A stretch of DNA of 64,000 nucleotides from CAVUAN01 sp963739435 (lineage in GTDB: Bacteria > Acidobacteriota > Thermoanaerobaculia > UBA5066 > Gp7-AA6). A program made the translations under genes and the position numbers. This document shows, one piece after another, positions 9,913 through 17,709 of the stretch (position 1 is its first letter; every line of letters begins with the position of its first letter). Below the pieces are notes generated by a model that was not told the DNA's origin, ran no database searches, and worked only from the letters and a program-made list of their open reading frames with translations. The DNA lies in the NCBI GenBank assembly GCA_963739435.1, contig CAVUAN010000007.1, forward strand, positions 1 to 64,000, given 5' to 3'.

Positions 9913-11160
9913 CTAGGCGACGGGTCGGCGACGCCCCCGCCCGCCCCTGCGGCGCTTCCGGGCGGGACCGGGGCGACCGCCGGGCTGGTCGGGCTGGTCC
10001 GTCGAACCCGAGGCGGCCGCGGCACGGCGGGCCCGGTCCTGGAGGGCCCGCCACTCCAGGACGAGGTCCTGCCCGCGGCCTGTCGCCATGGCGGAGAGCT
10101 CGAAGAGATCGAGCGCTACCGAAAAGCCCTCGCGGAAGGCGAGGCGGCGGGTCGCCACCCGGCCGTCGGGCCGGTGGAAGAGGCGGCCGACGAGGGTCAG
10201 GGCCTGGCGGATCCGGTGCGTCAGGGCGTGGGGGAGGGTCATCCGAAGGGCGATCGGGGCGACGGTTTCCTCGATCAGGGTGGCGAGCACGGCGGGATTG
10301 GGCTCGCCGTCGGGAGTCGTCTCGCGGACCCGGGAGCGCACGATCGCGAGCATCAGGATCGCAAACAGTGCAGCGTCTTCGAAACCCTTGCCGCGCCTCC
10401 TTTCGGCGTCCAGCACGTCGAGCAGCGCCCAGAAAAGGTGCCCGGTGCCGTGGGGGTGGTCGGGGTCGATCTCGCGCAGGACCCGGGCGAGCTCGGGGAG
10501 AAGCGCGTCCAGGAGCCCCACTTCCCGGAGGAGAAGAAAAGTCGGCAACGCGTGTCCGCCCTTGAGCGACTGGGCCAGCTCCTCTGTGACCCGCGGTGGC
10601 GCCGACTTGGCGATCTCCTTGCGGTGGGCAAGGATCGCTTCGTAGGCGTCGGGCGTGATCGCGAAGCCGAGGCGGCTGGCAAACTCGACAGCCCGCATCA
10701 TGCGCACGGGGTCTTCCCGGAATCGGATGTCCGGGTCGCCGATGGTCCGGATCAAGCCCGCGTCGAGGTCCTCGAAGCCGCCCACGTAGTCGATGACGGA
10801 GAAATCGGCGATGTCGTAGAACAGCCCGTTGATCGTGAAGTCGCGCCGCAGGGCGTCCTCGCGCGGCGTGCCAAAGGTGTTGTCCTCGGTCATCAGGATG
10901 TCGGGGCCCGCCGGGTTCGCCTTCTCCGGCGGACGGCGGAAGGTCGCGACCTCGATGACCTTCCCGTTCGCAAAGAGGATGTGGGCCAGGCGGAATCGCC
11001 GACCGATCATCCTGCAGTTGCGAAAGAGCTTTCGCAGGGCCTGGGGGTGAGCGTCGGTCCCGATGTCGAAGTCCTTGGGCGCTCGCCCCAGCATGAGGTC
11101 GCGGACGCTGCCGCCGACGAGGTAGCCCTTGTAGCCCGCCCCCGACAGCCGGTACAGCAC
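9913..11160 (-). CDS. pcnB: Poly(A) polymerase / tRNA nucleotidyltransferase family protein (PcnB-like)
   Basis: PcnB adds 3' poly(A) tails that mark RNA for decay; CCA-adding enzymes share the fold. The head-domain signature GGSVRDLMLGRAPKDFDIGT has the metal-binding DxD. NCRMIGRRFRLAHILF and RREDFTINGLFYDI-like text (DALRRDFTINGLFYDI) follow, then the tail helix domain and a basic tail (RKRRRGGRGRRRP) typical of PcnB. The GTG at 11160 is only the first usable start codon. In-frame codons upstream to about 11218 encode RIRARAEHPISRKQIDPDAL, which matches the conserved PcnB N-terminus (HxISRKxIxxxALKV). The real protein therefore begins further upstream, where no ATG, GTG or TTG is visible before a run of seven G/C bases at about 11248-11254. 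An indel there is a likely cause. Confidence 0.88.
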   Translation of the reverse strand: MLYRLSGAGYKGYLVGGSVRDLMLGRAPKDFDIGTDAHPQALRKLFRNCRMIGRRFRLAHILFANGKVIEVATFRRPPEKANPAGPDILMTEDNTFGTPREDALRRDFTINGLFYDIADFSVIDYVGGFEDLDAGLIRTIGDPDIRFREDPVRMMRAVEFASRLGFAITPDAYEAILAHRKEIAKSAPPRVTEELAQSLKGGHALPTFLLLREVGLLDALLPELARVLREIDPDHPHGTGHLFWALLDVLDAERRRGKGFEDAALFAILMLAIVRSRVRETTPDGEPNPAVLATLIEETVAPIALRMTLPHALTHRIRQALTLVGRLFHRPDGRVATRRLAFREGFSVALDLFELSAMATGRGQDLVLEWRALQDRARRAAAASGSTDQPDQPGGRPGPARKRRRGGRGRRRPVA

Positions 11161-11348
11161 CTTGAGTGCGTCCGGATCGATCTGTTTGCGGGAGATCGGG
11201 TGCTCGGCGCGGGCCCGAATGCGCGGCGCGGCGGGGAGGGGTTCTCTGGGGGGGCCCGGGTTGGGTATTGAGAGCTTCGTTTCGCTAATAACCGGTCTCC
11301 CGTGCGGGACGTTCCATTCTAGCTGAACCGATTGAAGGGCTTGGGGTT

Positions 11349-11378
11349 TTGACTTTCCGTCATGCTTCGCGAAAGAAT
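11349..11378 (+). promoter_or_regulatory. Possible sigma-70 promoter for the liv operon
   Basis: TTGACT (11349-11354) and AAGAAT (11373-11378) are separated by 18 bp, 40 bp upstream of the livK start. The -35 has five of six consensus bases; the -10 is weaker. Confidence 0.4.
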
Positions 11379-11418
11379 ACGCCGTTTTTCATATCCGGCT
11401 TTCAGGAGGCTACCGAAA

Positions 11419-12570
11419 ATGAAGACCCGGCTGTTTGTCTGCGCCCTGGTGTCGGTTGCCCTGGCGGCGACGTTTTCCTGCGGCAAGGGCGGGTCGGGCG
11501 GGGAGATCCTGGTTGGCGAGTACGGGTCGCTGACGGGCGGCATAGCCACCTTCGGCATCTCGACGCGGGACGGCTCCCAGATGGCCCTGGACGAAGTCAA
11601 CGCGGCAGGCGGCGTCCTCGGGCAGAAGATCAAGCTCCTGGTCGAGGACGACCAGTCCAAGCCCGAAGAGGCCTCGACGGTCGTCACGAAGCTGATCAAC
11701 CAGAGTCACGTCGTCGCCATGCTCGGCCACGTGGCCTCGTCGCACTCCCTGGCAGCGGCGCCGATCTGCCAGGCGAACAAGGTCCCGATGATCACTCCCT
11801 CCTCCACCAATCCCCGCATCACGCAGGTCGGCAACTATATTTTCCGAGTCTGTTTCATCGACCCGTTCCAGGGCGCCGTGATGGCCAAGTTCGCCGCCGA
11901 CACCCTGAAAATCAAGAAGGTCGCCCAGCTCGTGGACGTCCGCAGCGATTACTCCGTGGGTCTCCAGACCTTCTTCCGCCAGCATTTCAAGCAGCTCGGA
12001 GGCGAGATCGTTTCCGAGCAGTCCTACAGCGCGGGCGACTCGGATTTCCGAGCCCAGCTCACGCAGATCAAGGCCGCCAACCCCGAAGCCATCTACGTGC
12101 CCGGCTACTACACGGAGGTCGGCACGATCGCGCGGCAGGCGAAGGAGCTCGGGATCACGGTCCCGCTGCTGGGCGGCGACGGCTGGGACTCCCCGAAGCT
12201 CTGGGAGATCGGCGGGGAGGCGTTGAACGGCTGCTACTTCTCCAATCACTACTCGACGGCTGATCCGTCGCCCATGGTCCAGAAGTTCGTCGGGGACTAC
12301 ACGGCGCGGTACAAGCAGGTGCCCGACGCCCTCGCGGCGCTCGCCTACGACGCGGCCAAGATCCTGGCGGACGCCATCAAGCGGGCCGGCTCGACCGACG
12401 GCGAGAAGGTGCGCGACGCGATCGCCGCGACCAAGGATTTCCAGGGCGTGACGGGAACGATCACGATCAACCAGGATCGCAACGCGGTCAAGCCGGCGGT
12501 CGTGTTGAAGGTCGAGGGCGGCAAGTACAAGCTCATCGAAACGATCAAGCCCGAGGCGGTGAAGCTGTAG
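11419..12570 (+). CDS. livK: Branched-chain amino acid ABC transporter, substrate-binding lipoprotein
   Basis: A 383-residue periplasmic binding protein of the Leu/Ile/Val family that delivers amino acids (or related compounds) to LivHMGF. It begins MKTRLFVCALVSVALAATFS followed by Cys21, a lipoprotein-type signal with an imperfect lipobox (T-F-S-C). The mature part shows the family opening ILVGEYGSLTGGIATFG, then GGVLGQKIKLLVEDDQSKPE, MLGHVASSHSLAAAP and VPGYYTEVGTIARQAKELG. AGGAGG at 11405-11410 sets the ATG at 11419; the frame is open further up but without homology. The four transporter genes follow directly in order H-M-G-F, so this is the first gene of a complete importer operon. The exact ligand cannot be read from sequence. 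Confidence 0.93.
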   Translation: MKTRLFVCALVSVALAATFSCGKGGSGGEILVGEYGSLTGGIATFGISTRDGSQMALDEVNAAGGVLGQKIKLLVEDDQSKPEEASTVVTKLINQSHVVAMLGHVASSHSLAAAPICQANKVPMITPSSTNPRITQVGNYIFRVCFIDPFQGAVMAKFAADTLKIKKVAQLVDVRSDYSVGLQTFFRQHFKQLGGEIVSEQSYSAGDSDFRAQLTQIKAANPEAIYVPGYYTEVGTIARQAKELGITVPLLGGDGWDSPKLWEIGGEALNGCYFSNHYSTADPSPMVQKFVGDYTARYKQVPDALAALAYDAAKILADAIKRAGSTDGEKVRDAIAATKDFQGVTGTITINQDRNAVKPAVVLKVEGGKYKLIETIKPEAVKL

Positions 12571-12646
12571 TCTCCCCAGCGGGCTTGCGAGGCTCGGGAT
12601 TGAGGGTCGAGCAGTCGGCCGCCTGGACTCTCAACACACGACGATC

Positions 12647-13543
12647 ATGAGCACGTTTTTCCAGCAGTTGATGAACGGCCTGTCGCTCGGGTCGATCTAC
12701 GCCCTGATTGCCCTGGGCTACACGATGGTGTACGGCGTTCTGCGCCTGATCAACTTTGCCCACGGCGACGTCTACATGGTCGGCGCGTACGCGGGCTACT
12801 ACCTCTCGCGCCGGCTCCAGGCGCGCGAGCCCTCCGTGGGCTCGGCCCTCCTGGTCATGTTCGGCTCGATGCTCGTGTGCGCCCTGCTGGGCGCCTTGAT
12901 CGAGCGGTTCGCCTACCGGCCGCTCCGCAGCGCGGCCCGGCTGACGCTGTTGGTGACCGCAATCGGCGTCTCGCTTCTGATCGAGGCGTCGTGGCAGGTC
13001 TTCGTGGGTCCCGATCCCAAGTTCTTCCAGTCGCTCGCGCCCCACGTCGACTTTCTCGTGGCCGACGTCCGGATCACGAGCGAGCAGCTGACCGTCATTC
13101 TCGTTTCCTTCCTGCTCATGATCGGCCTGAGGTACTTCATCCTGAAGACCCGTACGGGCAAGGCCATGCGCGCCGTCTCGTACAACCTCGACGCGGCCAA
13201 ATTGATGGGAATCTCGACAGATCGGATCATCGCGGCGACTTTCGCGCTGGGATCGGCGCTGGCCGCCGCCGCCGGCGTCCTGATCGCAATGCAGATTCCC
13301 AAGGTCGACCCCCTGATGGGGATCCAGTCGGGCCTCAAGGCCTTCGTCGCCGCCGTCCTGGGCGGCATCGGCAGCATCCCGGGAGCGGTCCTGGGCGGGA
13401 TGCTCCTCGGCGCATCCGAGGTCATGGTCACCGGCTACTGGTCGTCGACCTACCGCGACGCGATCGCCTTCGCCATCCTCATCCTCGTCCTGCTGCTCCG
13501 GCCCCAGGGGATCCTGGGCCGTGTCGAGAAGGAGAAGGTTTGA
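12647..13543 (+). CDS. livH: Branched-chain amino acid ABC transporter permease LivH
   Basis: One of two inner-membrane permeases of the Liv importer. The 298-residue protein opens with FQQLMNGLSLGSIYALIALG and GVLRLINFAHGDVYMVGAYA, diagnostic for LivH, and has about eight hydrophobic segments. The cytoplasmic coupling loop reads TGKAMRAVSYNLDAAKLMGI, where the ATPases dock, and the C-terminal half carries GGIGSIPGAVLGGMLLGASE. The gene is 76 nt after livK. Its stop is overlapped by the TTG start of livM, indicating coupled translation. Confidence 0.94.
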   Translation: MSTFFQQLMNGLSLGSIYALIALGYTMVYGVLRLINFAHGDVYMVGAYAGYYLSRRLQAREPSVGSALLVMFGSMLVCALLGALIERFAYRPLRSAARLTLLVTAIGVSLLIEASWQVFVGPDPKFFQSLAPHVDFLVADVRITSEQLTVILVSFLLMIGLRYFILKTRTGKAMRAVSYNLDAAKLMGISTDRIIAATFALGSALAAAAGVLIAMQIPKVDPLMGIQSGLKAFVAAVLGGIGSIPGAVLGGMLLGASEVMVTGYWSSTYRDAIAFAILILVLLLRPQGILGRVEKEKV

Positions 13544-14523
13544 AGCGGCTGCTGGCGTGGGTCGGCCTCGTCGCAGCTCTTCTCGTGGCCAATGGGCTCC
13601 TCTCCGGGTCCCTCGTTTCGGGCGTCTCGGTGTCTCCCTATCTCGTCCAGATCCTGTGCCTGGCCGGGATCAACGTGATCCTCGCCGTGAGCCTGAACCT
13701 GCCCAACGGCTTCACGGGCCAGTTCTCGATCGGCCATGCCGGGTTCATGGCGATCGGGGCCTATTCCTCGGCCTTCTTCACCGTGACGTGCGGTGATCGG
13801 GTGCGCGCCGCCGTCTCGTTCCTGCCGGAGCTCGGCCGCGACAGCGTGCTCCTGCTCGCAGCGCTCGCCGTCGGGGCGCTGCTGGCCGCCGTGGCCGGCT
13901 TCGTCGTCGGCGTGCCCTCGCTGCGCCTGCGGGGGGACTACCTCGCCATCGTGACGCTCGGCTTCGGCGAGATGATTCGGGTCGTCATCCTGAACATCGA
14001 CGCCGTCGGCGGGGCCCGCGGCTATGCGGGCATCCCGAAGATCGCGAACTTCTTCTGGATCTGGCTCTTCGCGGCGCTGACCATCGTGATCGTCCACCGG
14101 GTCGTCCGCTCCTCCTTCGGCCGGACACTGATCGCCATCCGCGAGGACGAGATTGCCGCCGAGGCGATGGGCGTCGATACGACGCGCAGCAAGGTGACCT
14201 CGTTCGTCGTGTCGGCCGCCCTGACGGGCATCGCCGGCGGCCTCTTCGGCCACTACCTCATGTACATCAACACGAACTCCTTCACGTTCATCAAGTCCTT
14301 TGACATGATCATCATGATCGTCATCGGAGGGCTCGGGTCGATCACGGGCTCGGTTCTCGGCGCGTTCGTCTTCATCTTCCTCTCGGAGGCGCTGCGCGGC
14401 CTTGGGCCCTACCGAATGGTGTTCTTCGCGTTGCTTCTGATCCTCCTCATGCGCTTCCGGCCGCAGGGCATCCTCGGGCACCGCGAGCTGCCGGACCTGC
14501 TGCGCTGGCGGAAGGCGGCCTGA
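13540..14523 (+). CDS. livM: Branched-chain amino acid ABC transporter permease LivM
   Basis: The second permease of the Liv importer, 327 residues. The start is a TTG at 13540 overlapping the livH stop, giving MKRLLAWVGLVAALLVANGL. Upstream codons in this frame are only livH read out of frame. Diagnostic text includes LNLPNGFTGQFSIGHAGFMA, VPSLRLRGDYLAIVTLGFGE and the ATPase-docking loop FGRTLIAIREDEIAAEAMGV. About nine hydrophobic segments are present, ending with GLGSITGSVLGAFVFIFLSE. The livG ATG overlaps the last stop base (TGATG). The TTG start may lower expression relative to its neighbours. Confidence 0.92.
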   Translation: MKRLLAWVGLVAALLVANGLLSGSLVSGVSVSPYLVQILCLAGINVILAVSLNLPNGFTGQFSIGHAGFMAIGAYSSAFFTVTCGDRVRAAVSFLPELGRDSVLLLAALAVGALLAAVAGFVVGVPSLRLRGDYLAIVTLGFGEMIRVVILNIDAVGGARGYAGIPKIANFFWIWLFAALTIVIVHRVVRSSFGRTLIAIREDEIAAEAMGVDTTRSKVTSFVVSAALTGIAGGLFGHYLMYINTNSFTFIKSFDMIIMIVIGGLGSITGSVLGAFVFIFLSEALRGLGPYRMVFFALLLILLMRFRPQGILGHRELPDLLRWRKAA

Positions 14524-15284
14524 TGCCGGTCCTTCAGCTCGCGTCCGTCACGATGCGCTTCGGCGGCCTCGTGGCCGTCAACGAGCTCTCGCTCGCAATC
14601 GACGCGGGTCAGCTCTACGGCCTGATCGGCCCGAACGGAGCGGGCAAGACGACCGCCTTCAACGTCATCACGGGGGTCTACCGCCCGACCTCGGGGAGCA
14701 TCAAGTTCGACGACCAGGAGATCTCCGGCCGGCGCGCGAGCAAGATCACCCGCCACGGGGCGGCCCGGACGTTCCAGAACATCCGTCTTTTTTCCGAGAT
14801 GACCGTGCTCGAGAACGTCATGGTCGCTTTCCACTGCCGCCAGGAGGCGACCCTGGCCTCGGCTGTCTTCCGCACGCCCTTGAACACCTCCGAGGAACAG
14901 CGCATGGATCGGGAGAGCCGCGAGCTCCTGAAGATTTTCAAGCTCGACACGCTGGCCGGGGAGAAGGCGCGCAATCTGCCCTATGGCAGCCAGCGACGCC
15001 TCGAGATCGCGCGCGCGATGGCGACATCCCCCCGGCTGCTGCTCCTGGATGAGCCGGCCGCCGGGATGAACCCGCAAGAGTCCAACGAGTTGATGGACCT
15101 GATCCGCTGGGTCCGCGACCGGTTCGGCATGGCCATCCTGCTCGTCGAGCACAACATGAAGGTCGTCATGGGCATCTGCGAAACCGTCCATGTCCTCGAC
15201 TACGGCTCGACGATCGCCGTGGGCAAGCCGGCCGAGATCCAGGCGAACCCCAAGGTGATCGAGGCGTACCTGGGAGGCGCGTGA
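14523..15284 (+). CDS. livG: Branched-chain amino acid ABC transporter ATP-binding protein LivG
   Basis: The first ATPase of the importer, 253 residues. Walker A is GPNGAGKTT at residues 36-44. The Q-loop region reads RTFQNIRLFSEMTVLENVMV. The signature LPYGSQRRLEIARAMA is the LivG variant of LSGGQ. Walker B reads LLLLDEPAAGMNPQES, followed by LVEHNMKVVMGICETVHVLD with the switch His. The ATG at 14523 shares a base with the livM stop, and the stop overlaps livF by 4 nt. Length and motif order are normal. Confidence 0.95.
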   Translation: MPVLQLASVTMRFGGLVAVNELSLAIDAGQLYGLIGPNGAGKTTAFNVITGVYRPTSGSIKFDDQEISGRRASKITRHGAARTFQNIRLFSEMTVLENVMVAFHCRQEATLASAVFRTPLNTSEEQRMDRESRELLKIFKLDTLAGEKARNLPYGSQRRLEIARAMATSPRLLLLDEPAAGMNPQESNELMDLIRWVRDRFGMAILLVEHNMKVVMGICETVHVLDYGSTIAVGKPAEIQANPKVIEAYLGGA

Positions 15285-16000
15285 GCGACAGCGCCCCGAT
15301 CCTCGAGGTCCGGGACCTGCGCGTCTCCTACGGGGCGATCGAGGCCCTGAAGGGGGTTTCGTTGACGCTCCGGGCGGGCGAGATCGTGACGCTGATCGGG
15401 GCCAATGGAGCGGGCAAGTCCACGACGCTGCGCACCATCATGGGCCTCGTGCCCGCCGCCTCGGGAGAGGTCCGATTTCGCGGCGAGCCGACGGGCAAGA
15501 CGCCCACGTTCCAGCTCGTGCGCGGCGGCTTGATCCTCGTTCCCGAAGGGCGCGCGGTCTTCGCGAACCTCTCGGTGCACGAGAACCTCGAGATGGGCGC
15601 CTATGCCCGCCGAGACAAAGAGATCGGGGCCGATTTCGAGAAGGTCTACAAGATCTTTCCGAGAATGAAGGAGCGGGACAAGCAGACGGCGGGGACCCTT
15701 TCGGGCGGCGAGCAGCAGATGCTCGCGATCGGCCGGGCGCTGATGTCCCGCCCGCAGGTCCTGCTCCTGGACGAACCGTCTCTCGGCCTCGCCCCGATCC
15801 TCGTCCACGCGATCTTCGAGGCGATCGAGGAGATCCACCGCGCCGGCGTGCCCGTGCTCTTGGTCGAGCAAAACGCCAACGCAGCCCTCAAGCACTCCAA
15901 CCGCGCCTACGTCCTCGAGACCGGCCGCGTCACCCTCGAAGGCCCCTCAGCCGAAGTCGCCGACAACCCCGCCGTCAAAGAGGCTTACTTAGGCGAGTAG
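15281..16000 (+). CDS. livF: Branched-chain amino acid ABC transporter ATP-binding protein LivF
   Basis: The second ATPase of the importer, 239 residues, beginning with GTG at 15281 inside the end of livG. Walker A is GANGAGKST; VPEGRAVFANLSVHENLEMG is the LivF-specific helical region. The signature is LSGGEQQMLAIGRALM and Walker B LLLDEPSLGLAPILV. A final LVEQNANAALKHSNRAYVLE closes the nucleotide-binding domain. It ends the operon, 5 bp from the convergent pckA stop, with no clear terminator in the gap. Confidence 0.95.
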   Translation: MSDSAPILEVRDLRVSYGAIEALKGVSLTLRAGEIVTLIGANGAGKSTTLRTIMGLVPAASGEVRFRGEPTGKTPTFQLVRGGLILVPEGRAVFANLSVHENLEMGAYARRDKEIGADFEKVYKIFPRMKERDKQTAGTLSGGEQQMLAIGRALMSRPQVLLLDEPSLGLAPILVHAIFEAIEEIHRAGVPVLLVEQNANAALKHSNRAYVLETGRVTLEGPSAEVADNPAVKEAYLGE

Positions 16001-16005
16001 ACGGC

Positions 16006-17550
16006 TCAGCCTTCGATCGCCTTCGGAATGGCGGGGTCGAGGCCGGGGAACTGGGCGAGCCAGGCGCGGCGCTCCTGGCGGAGCTTGTCGACGAGCTGGC
16101 GGTACTGGTCGGGCGTGTAGTGGGCGCGTGGGCTGTAGCGGGCGAGGTCGACGCCGGGCACGCTCTTTGGTACCTCGTAACCCCAGTCGGGGTCCTTCTC
16201 CCAGGCGATGCCCTCCTTGGCGATCTGCTTCATGATCTCGGTCGAGATCTTGATCGTGATCTTGTCGCCCGGGGAGCCGTCCTTAGCGCCGATCGAGCCG
16301 GTGTTCAGGATGTAGGCCTGCATGTCGGGATTTGCTCGGAGGATCGCGAGGAGCCGGTTGCCCTCCTCGAACTCCGGACCCACGATGAAGGGATTGGTCC
16401 CGACCTCGCGCTTTGCCTGGCCGGCCTTCGTGGGGTCGCCGGCCGAGGTCTCGATCGACTCCCCCAGCATGAAGTAGGCCGCCGCCTGCTCGGCCGTCAG
16501 GCGCGCGCAGACCGGGACGACGTCATTGCGGCGGGTGATGAAGACGATCTTGTTGGCCTTCGCCAGGTCGATGCCGTCGCCCGAGCCCTTGATGTAGCGG
16601 CGCAGCACGACGCCGCGGCCGTTCGAGGTCAGGGAGGTGTCGAGGAAGTCCACCTTGCCGGTCGCAGGATCCACCTTGATGTTCTCGTAGGCGGCCGTCG
16701 GGTGCGTCGCCGCGCCCCAGAGGACTGTCTGGGAGGGCTCGAGGCCTTCCGTCTTGATGTAGAAGCCGTCCTCCGTGCCGTAAGCCCGGCCGGCATTCGT
16801 CATGAGGACGACGTCGTCCTGTTTGATGATGGCCTGTTCGGGCTGGGAAAGGGCGTGATCGTGCAGCGTCAGCGTCGTCTTGCCGGTGCCGGAGAGGCCG
16901 AAGAGCAGAAACCCGACGTCCGAGAGCTTGCCGTCGGGCCGGTTCACGCGCAGGATCTTGGACCCGGCATGTAGGCCCAGGCCGCCCTGGCGCTTGATCC
17001 AGTACATGGCCTGCCGGAGCATCGACTTCTTGGCCTCGCCCGGGTAGTCCGAGCCGAGGATGTAGGTGTAGCCCTGGTTGACGTCGCAGAAGATCAGGCG
17101 CTCCGGCCAATCGGGCAGGTAGACGGAGACGAAGTCGGGCTCGTGCGAGGAGTCCGAGTCGAACAGCATGTTGTGCCACATGAAGGCGATGCGGGCGTAA
17201 TCCCGCGGAACGAAGAGCCGGCAGCGCAGGGTGGCTGCCGGGTTGTCTCCGATCCTCCGGTCCACCTGCAGCATGTCCATCGAGGCGAGAGCCTCGTGGA
17301 CCTGGCGGACGATGTCCGTGGCCCGGGCGGGATCGATGGGCTGCTGCATGCGGCCCACGGCGACGCCTTCGCTGACGACGTAGGTGTTCTTGGCCGAACG
17401 GTTCTTCACGCGGGTCGAATAGACAGGGGAACCGTACTCGGTCGTGATCTCGCCCGGCCGGGCCAGCTCGCGCAGCTCACCGCGGGAGAGGTCCTTCGCG
17501 ATCGTCTTTGCCCGGATCGTCCGCGGCGCGACGGCGGCGACGGTGCTCAT
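16006..17550 (-). CDS. pckA: Phosphoenolpyruvate carboxykinase (ATP-type, divergent clade)
   Basis: PEPCK converts oxaloacetate and ATP to PEP and CO2 at the entry to gluconeogenesis. The 514-residue protein has the kinase P-loop FGLSGTGKTTL and an acidic metal-binding block (IIKQDDVVLMTNAGRAYGTE) that differs from the E. coli version. RNDVVPVCARLT and NTGSIGAKDGSPGDKI also fit the family. The N-terminal region TRVKNRSAKNTYVVSEG holds the substrate-binding arginine area. The ATG at 17550 is used because the frame upstream is only antisense to glnA. It diverges from glnA across a 159-bp regulatory region; with ppdK in the same window it supports an active pyruvate/PEP node. I rate the enzyme class firm and the ATP preference probable. 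Confidence 0.9.
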   Translation of the reverse strand: MSTVAAVAPRTIRAKTIAKDLSRGELRELARPGEITTEYGSPVYSTRVKNRSAKNTYVVSEGVAVGRMQQPIDPARATDIVRQVHEALASMDMLQVDRRIGDNPAATLRCRLFVPRDYARIAFMWHNMLFDSDSSHEPDFVSVYLPDWPERLIFCDVNQGYTYILGSDYPGEAKKSMLRQAMYWIKRQGGLGLHAGSKILRVNRPDGKLSDVGFLLFGLSGTGKTTLTLHDHALSQPEQAIIKQDDVVLMTNAGRAYGTEDGFYIKTEGLEPSQTVLWGAATHPTAAYENIKVDPATGKVDFLDTSLTSNGRGVVLRRYIKGSGDGIDLAKANKIVFITRRNDVVPVCARLTAEQAAAYFMLGESIETSAGDPTKAGQAKREVGTNPFIVGPEFEEGNRLLAILRANPDMQAYILNTGSIGAKDGSPGDKITIKISTEIMKQIAKEGIAWEKDPDWGYEVPKSVPGVDLARYSPRAHYTPDQYRQLVDKLRQERRAWLAQFPGLDPAIPKAIEG

Positions 17551-17593
17551 CCGGGGGTTATACCATGCACGTCGAAGCCGGAATCCGTCGCTT

Positions 17594-17611
17594 TGCACAC
17601 CTTCGTGTGCA
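17594..17611. promoter_or_regulatory. Perfect palindrome in the pckA-glnA intergenic region
   Basis: TGCACAC-CTTC-GTGTGCA is a perfect 7-bp inverted repeat with a 4-nt centre, lying between the divergent pckA and glnA genes. A second, overlapping TGCATGCTTGCA follows. Such symmetry suggests a dimeric regulator's operator; a small hairpin in the pckA leader is the alternative. The regulator is unknown. Confidence 0.45.
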
Positions 17612-17651
17612 TGCTTGCACGAAAAGAAGCCATTTCGGTGCGAATGGACCT

Positions 17652-17679
17652 TGATTTTGTGCAGGGTGACAATAGAATC
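17652..17679 (+). promoter_or_regulatory. Probable sigma-70 promoter of glnA
   Basis: TTGATT (17652-17657) and TAGAAT (17674-17679) are spaced by 16 bp, 30 bp before the glnA start. TAGAAT differs from TATAAT at one base and TTGATT from TTGACA at two. No sigma-54 element was seen here, in contrast to many glnA genes. Confidence 0.5.
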
Positions 17680-17709
17680 TTGCCACAACGTCAAAAAATG
17701 GAGGACAGA

